Below are positions 4,539 through 5,172 of a stretch of DNA of 5,172 nt, piece by piece. Below the pieces are notes generated by a model, which did not search any database, was not told where the DNA came from, and saw nothing but the letters and a program-made list of their open reading frames with translations. The stretch's first letter is position 1. Each line of letters starts with the position of its first letter. Origin of the DNA: Dehalococcoidales bacterium (GTDB lineage: Bacteria; Chloroflexota; Dehalococcoidia; Dehalococcoidales; UBA2162); NCBI GenBank assembly GCA_020354275.1, contig CP070645.1, positions 1,217,200 through 1,222,371 of the forward strand. Direction: 5' to 3'. The position numbers and the translations under genes are program-made.

Positions 4539-5172
4539 TTATATAGTACCAAAGGTTGTGGCAACAAACCGGCATACGCTTTCGGCAACCTCTTCTTCGT
4601 ATCCCAGCCAGAAGTGGTCAGCCCCCGGTACTACCTGATACTGACCGGGAGCCAAAATACCAGCCGAATTCTGCCGTGTCCGATTGAACGGGACTACACG
4701 GTCGTTATCACCGACGATGACAAGCTTCGGTTTGTCACAAGCCCCCAACTGTGCCAGGTTAGAACCGGAGACTGCTGGGGATACCAGTGCCAGAAGGCCT
4801 ACCCTTGCGTCATTAACGGCGACGGGTAGAGCCACGCCACCTCCAAAGGAGTAGCCGGCCAGCCCGATTCTGGCACTGTCAATACCTGGCGCTGATATTA
4901 GAAAATCCAGGGCAGCCCAGACATCCTGCTGTACATCGCTGCCGCCCCCGAAATAACCCTTGCTGCCACCCACGCCTCTGAAATTGAACCGGAAAGCGGC
5001 AACCGAGTATTCTGGCAAAGTCCGAAAGATAGCAGCAACGATGTTGTTCCACATATCCCCGCCATAAAGGGGATGGGGGTGGCAAATAATGATACCGGGG
5101 AACGGCCCCACCCCACCGGGCAGATACCATTCCCCTTCCAGGGTAATATCACCGCAGGGAAATCTGATCAAG
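4539..5172 (-). CDS. Alpha/beta hydrolase, COG2945/dienelactone-hydrolase-like (5' end beyond window)
   Basis: About 210 residues are visible, nearly a full enzyme. Counting from the window edge, the oxyanion-hole segment 'CHPHPLYGGDMWNN' is at 30-43, 'FRFNFRGVGGSKG' at 60-72, the nucleophile elbow 'GYSFGG' with Ser108 at 106-111, the likely acid Asp157 in 'GDNDRVVP', and the catalytic His186 in 'GADHFW'. The triad is therefore intact and the protein should be an active serine esterase or hydrolase of the cytoplasm. The 'HPHPLYGG' block is typical of the COG2945 group. The frame is open to the window edge, where a TTG (5169-5171) could be a start. I consider it more likely an internal leucine, with the true start a few codons outside. 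Natural substrates of this group are poorly known. It points towards the MBL gene. Confidence 0.88.
   Translation of the reverse strand, partial: LIRFPCGDITLEGEWYLPGGVGPFPGIIICHPHPLYGGDMWNNIVAAIFRTLPEYSVAAFRFNFRGVGGSKGYFGGGSDVQQDVWAALDFLISAPGIDSARIGLAGYSFGGGVALPVAVNDARVGLLALVSPAVSGSNLAQLGACDKPKLVIVGDNDRVVPFNRTRQNSAGILAPGQYQVVPGADHFWLGYEEEVAESVCRFVATTFGTI

Noticed and set aside
5169..5171. TTG as the true start of the alpha/beta hydrolase
   Set aside because: The frame is still open at the window edge and no upstream sequence is available to show a ribosome binding site, so the gene is treated as partial.

Overview
This window looks like a chromosomal segment from an anaerobic, non-enteric bacterium. 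The best guess is the Chloroflexota (Dehalococcoidia-like). That guess rests on the gene mix: a DUF2089 regulator with a small membrane protein and a YvlB/SHOCT-like start, a DUF1893 protein beside a metallo-beta-lactamase-fold hydrolase, an amidase-signature enzyme and a COG2945-type alpha/beta hydrolase. Most genes have strong AGGAGG-like ribosome binding sites, and the gaps carry sigma70-like promoters. The lineage call is an inference, not something the sequence proves.

Left part (1-868, minus strand): a compact three-gene operon read right to left. It holds a DUF2089-family helix-turn-helix protein (350-712), a small hydrophobic membrane protein that overlaps it by 4 bases (63-353), and the first 15 codons of a YvlB/DUF4097-type protein running off the left edge (1-45). 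A TTGACA/TATAAT promoter lies at 838-868. The end of the DUF2089 protein and the start of the last protein carry the same short SHOCT-like motif. This suggests a small regulator-membrane-effector module, possibly for envelope stress.

Gene-free region (713-1685): nearly 1 kb without a convincing protein gene, but not empty. It contains a perfect 17-bp dyad (991-1007), a strong hairpin (1119-1146), an array of about seven 8-bp direct repeats with a mostly 11-bp period (1200-1271) that resembles OmpR/PhoB-type operators, and what looks like a structured non-coding RNA of about 260 nt. The RNA has a candidate promoter at 1377-1405, several paired stems including a three-way junction, and an intrinsic terminator at 1641-1676. 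I cannot assign it to a known RNA family. Together with the repeat array it is the best candidate for something undescribed.

Right part (1686-5172): a minus-strand amidase-signature enzyme (1686-3095) is transcribed away from a plus-strand pair, DUF1893 (3232-3672) and an MBL-fold hydrolase (3694-4515). The two divergent promoters have their -35 boxes in one perfect 12-bp palindrome, so the two units are probably coordinated or mutually exclusive. A minus-strand alpha/beta hydrolase (4539 to the right edge) converges on the MBL gene. The three hydrolases may handle small-molecule amides or esters, but nothing in the sequence names a substrate.
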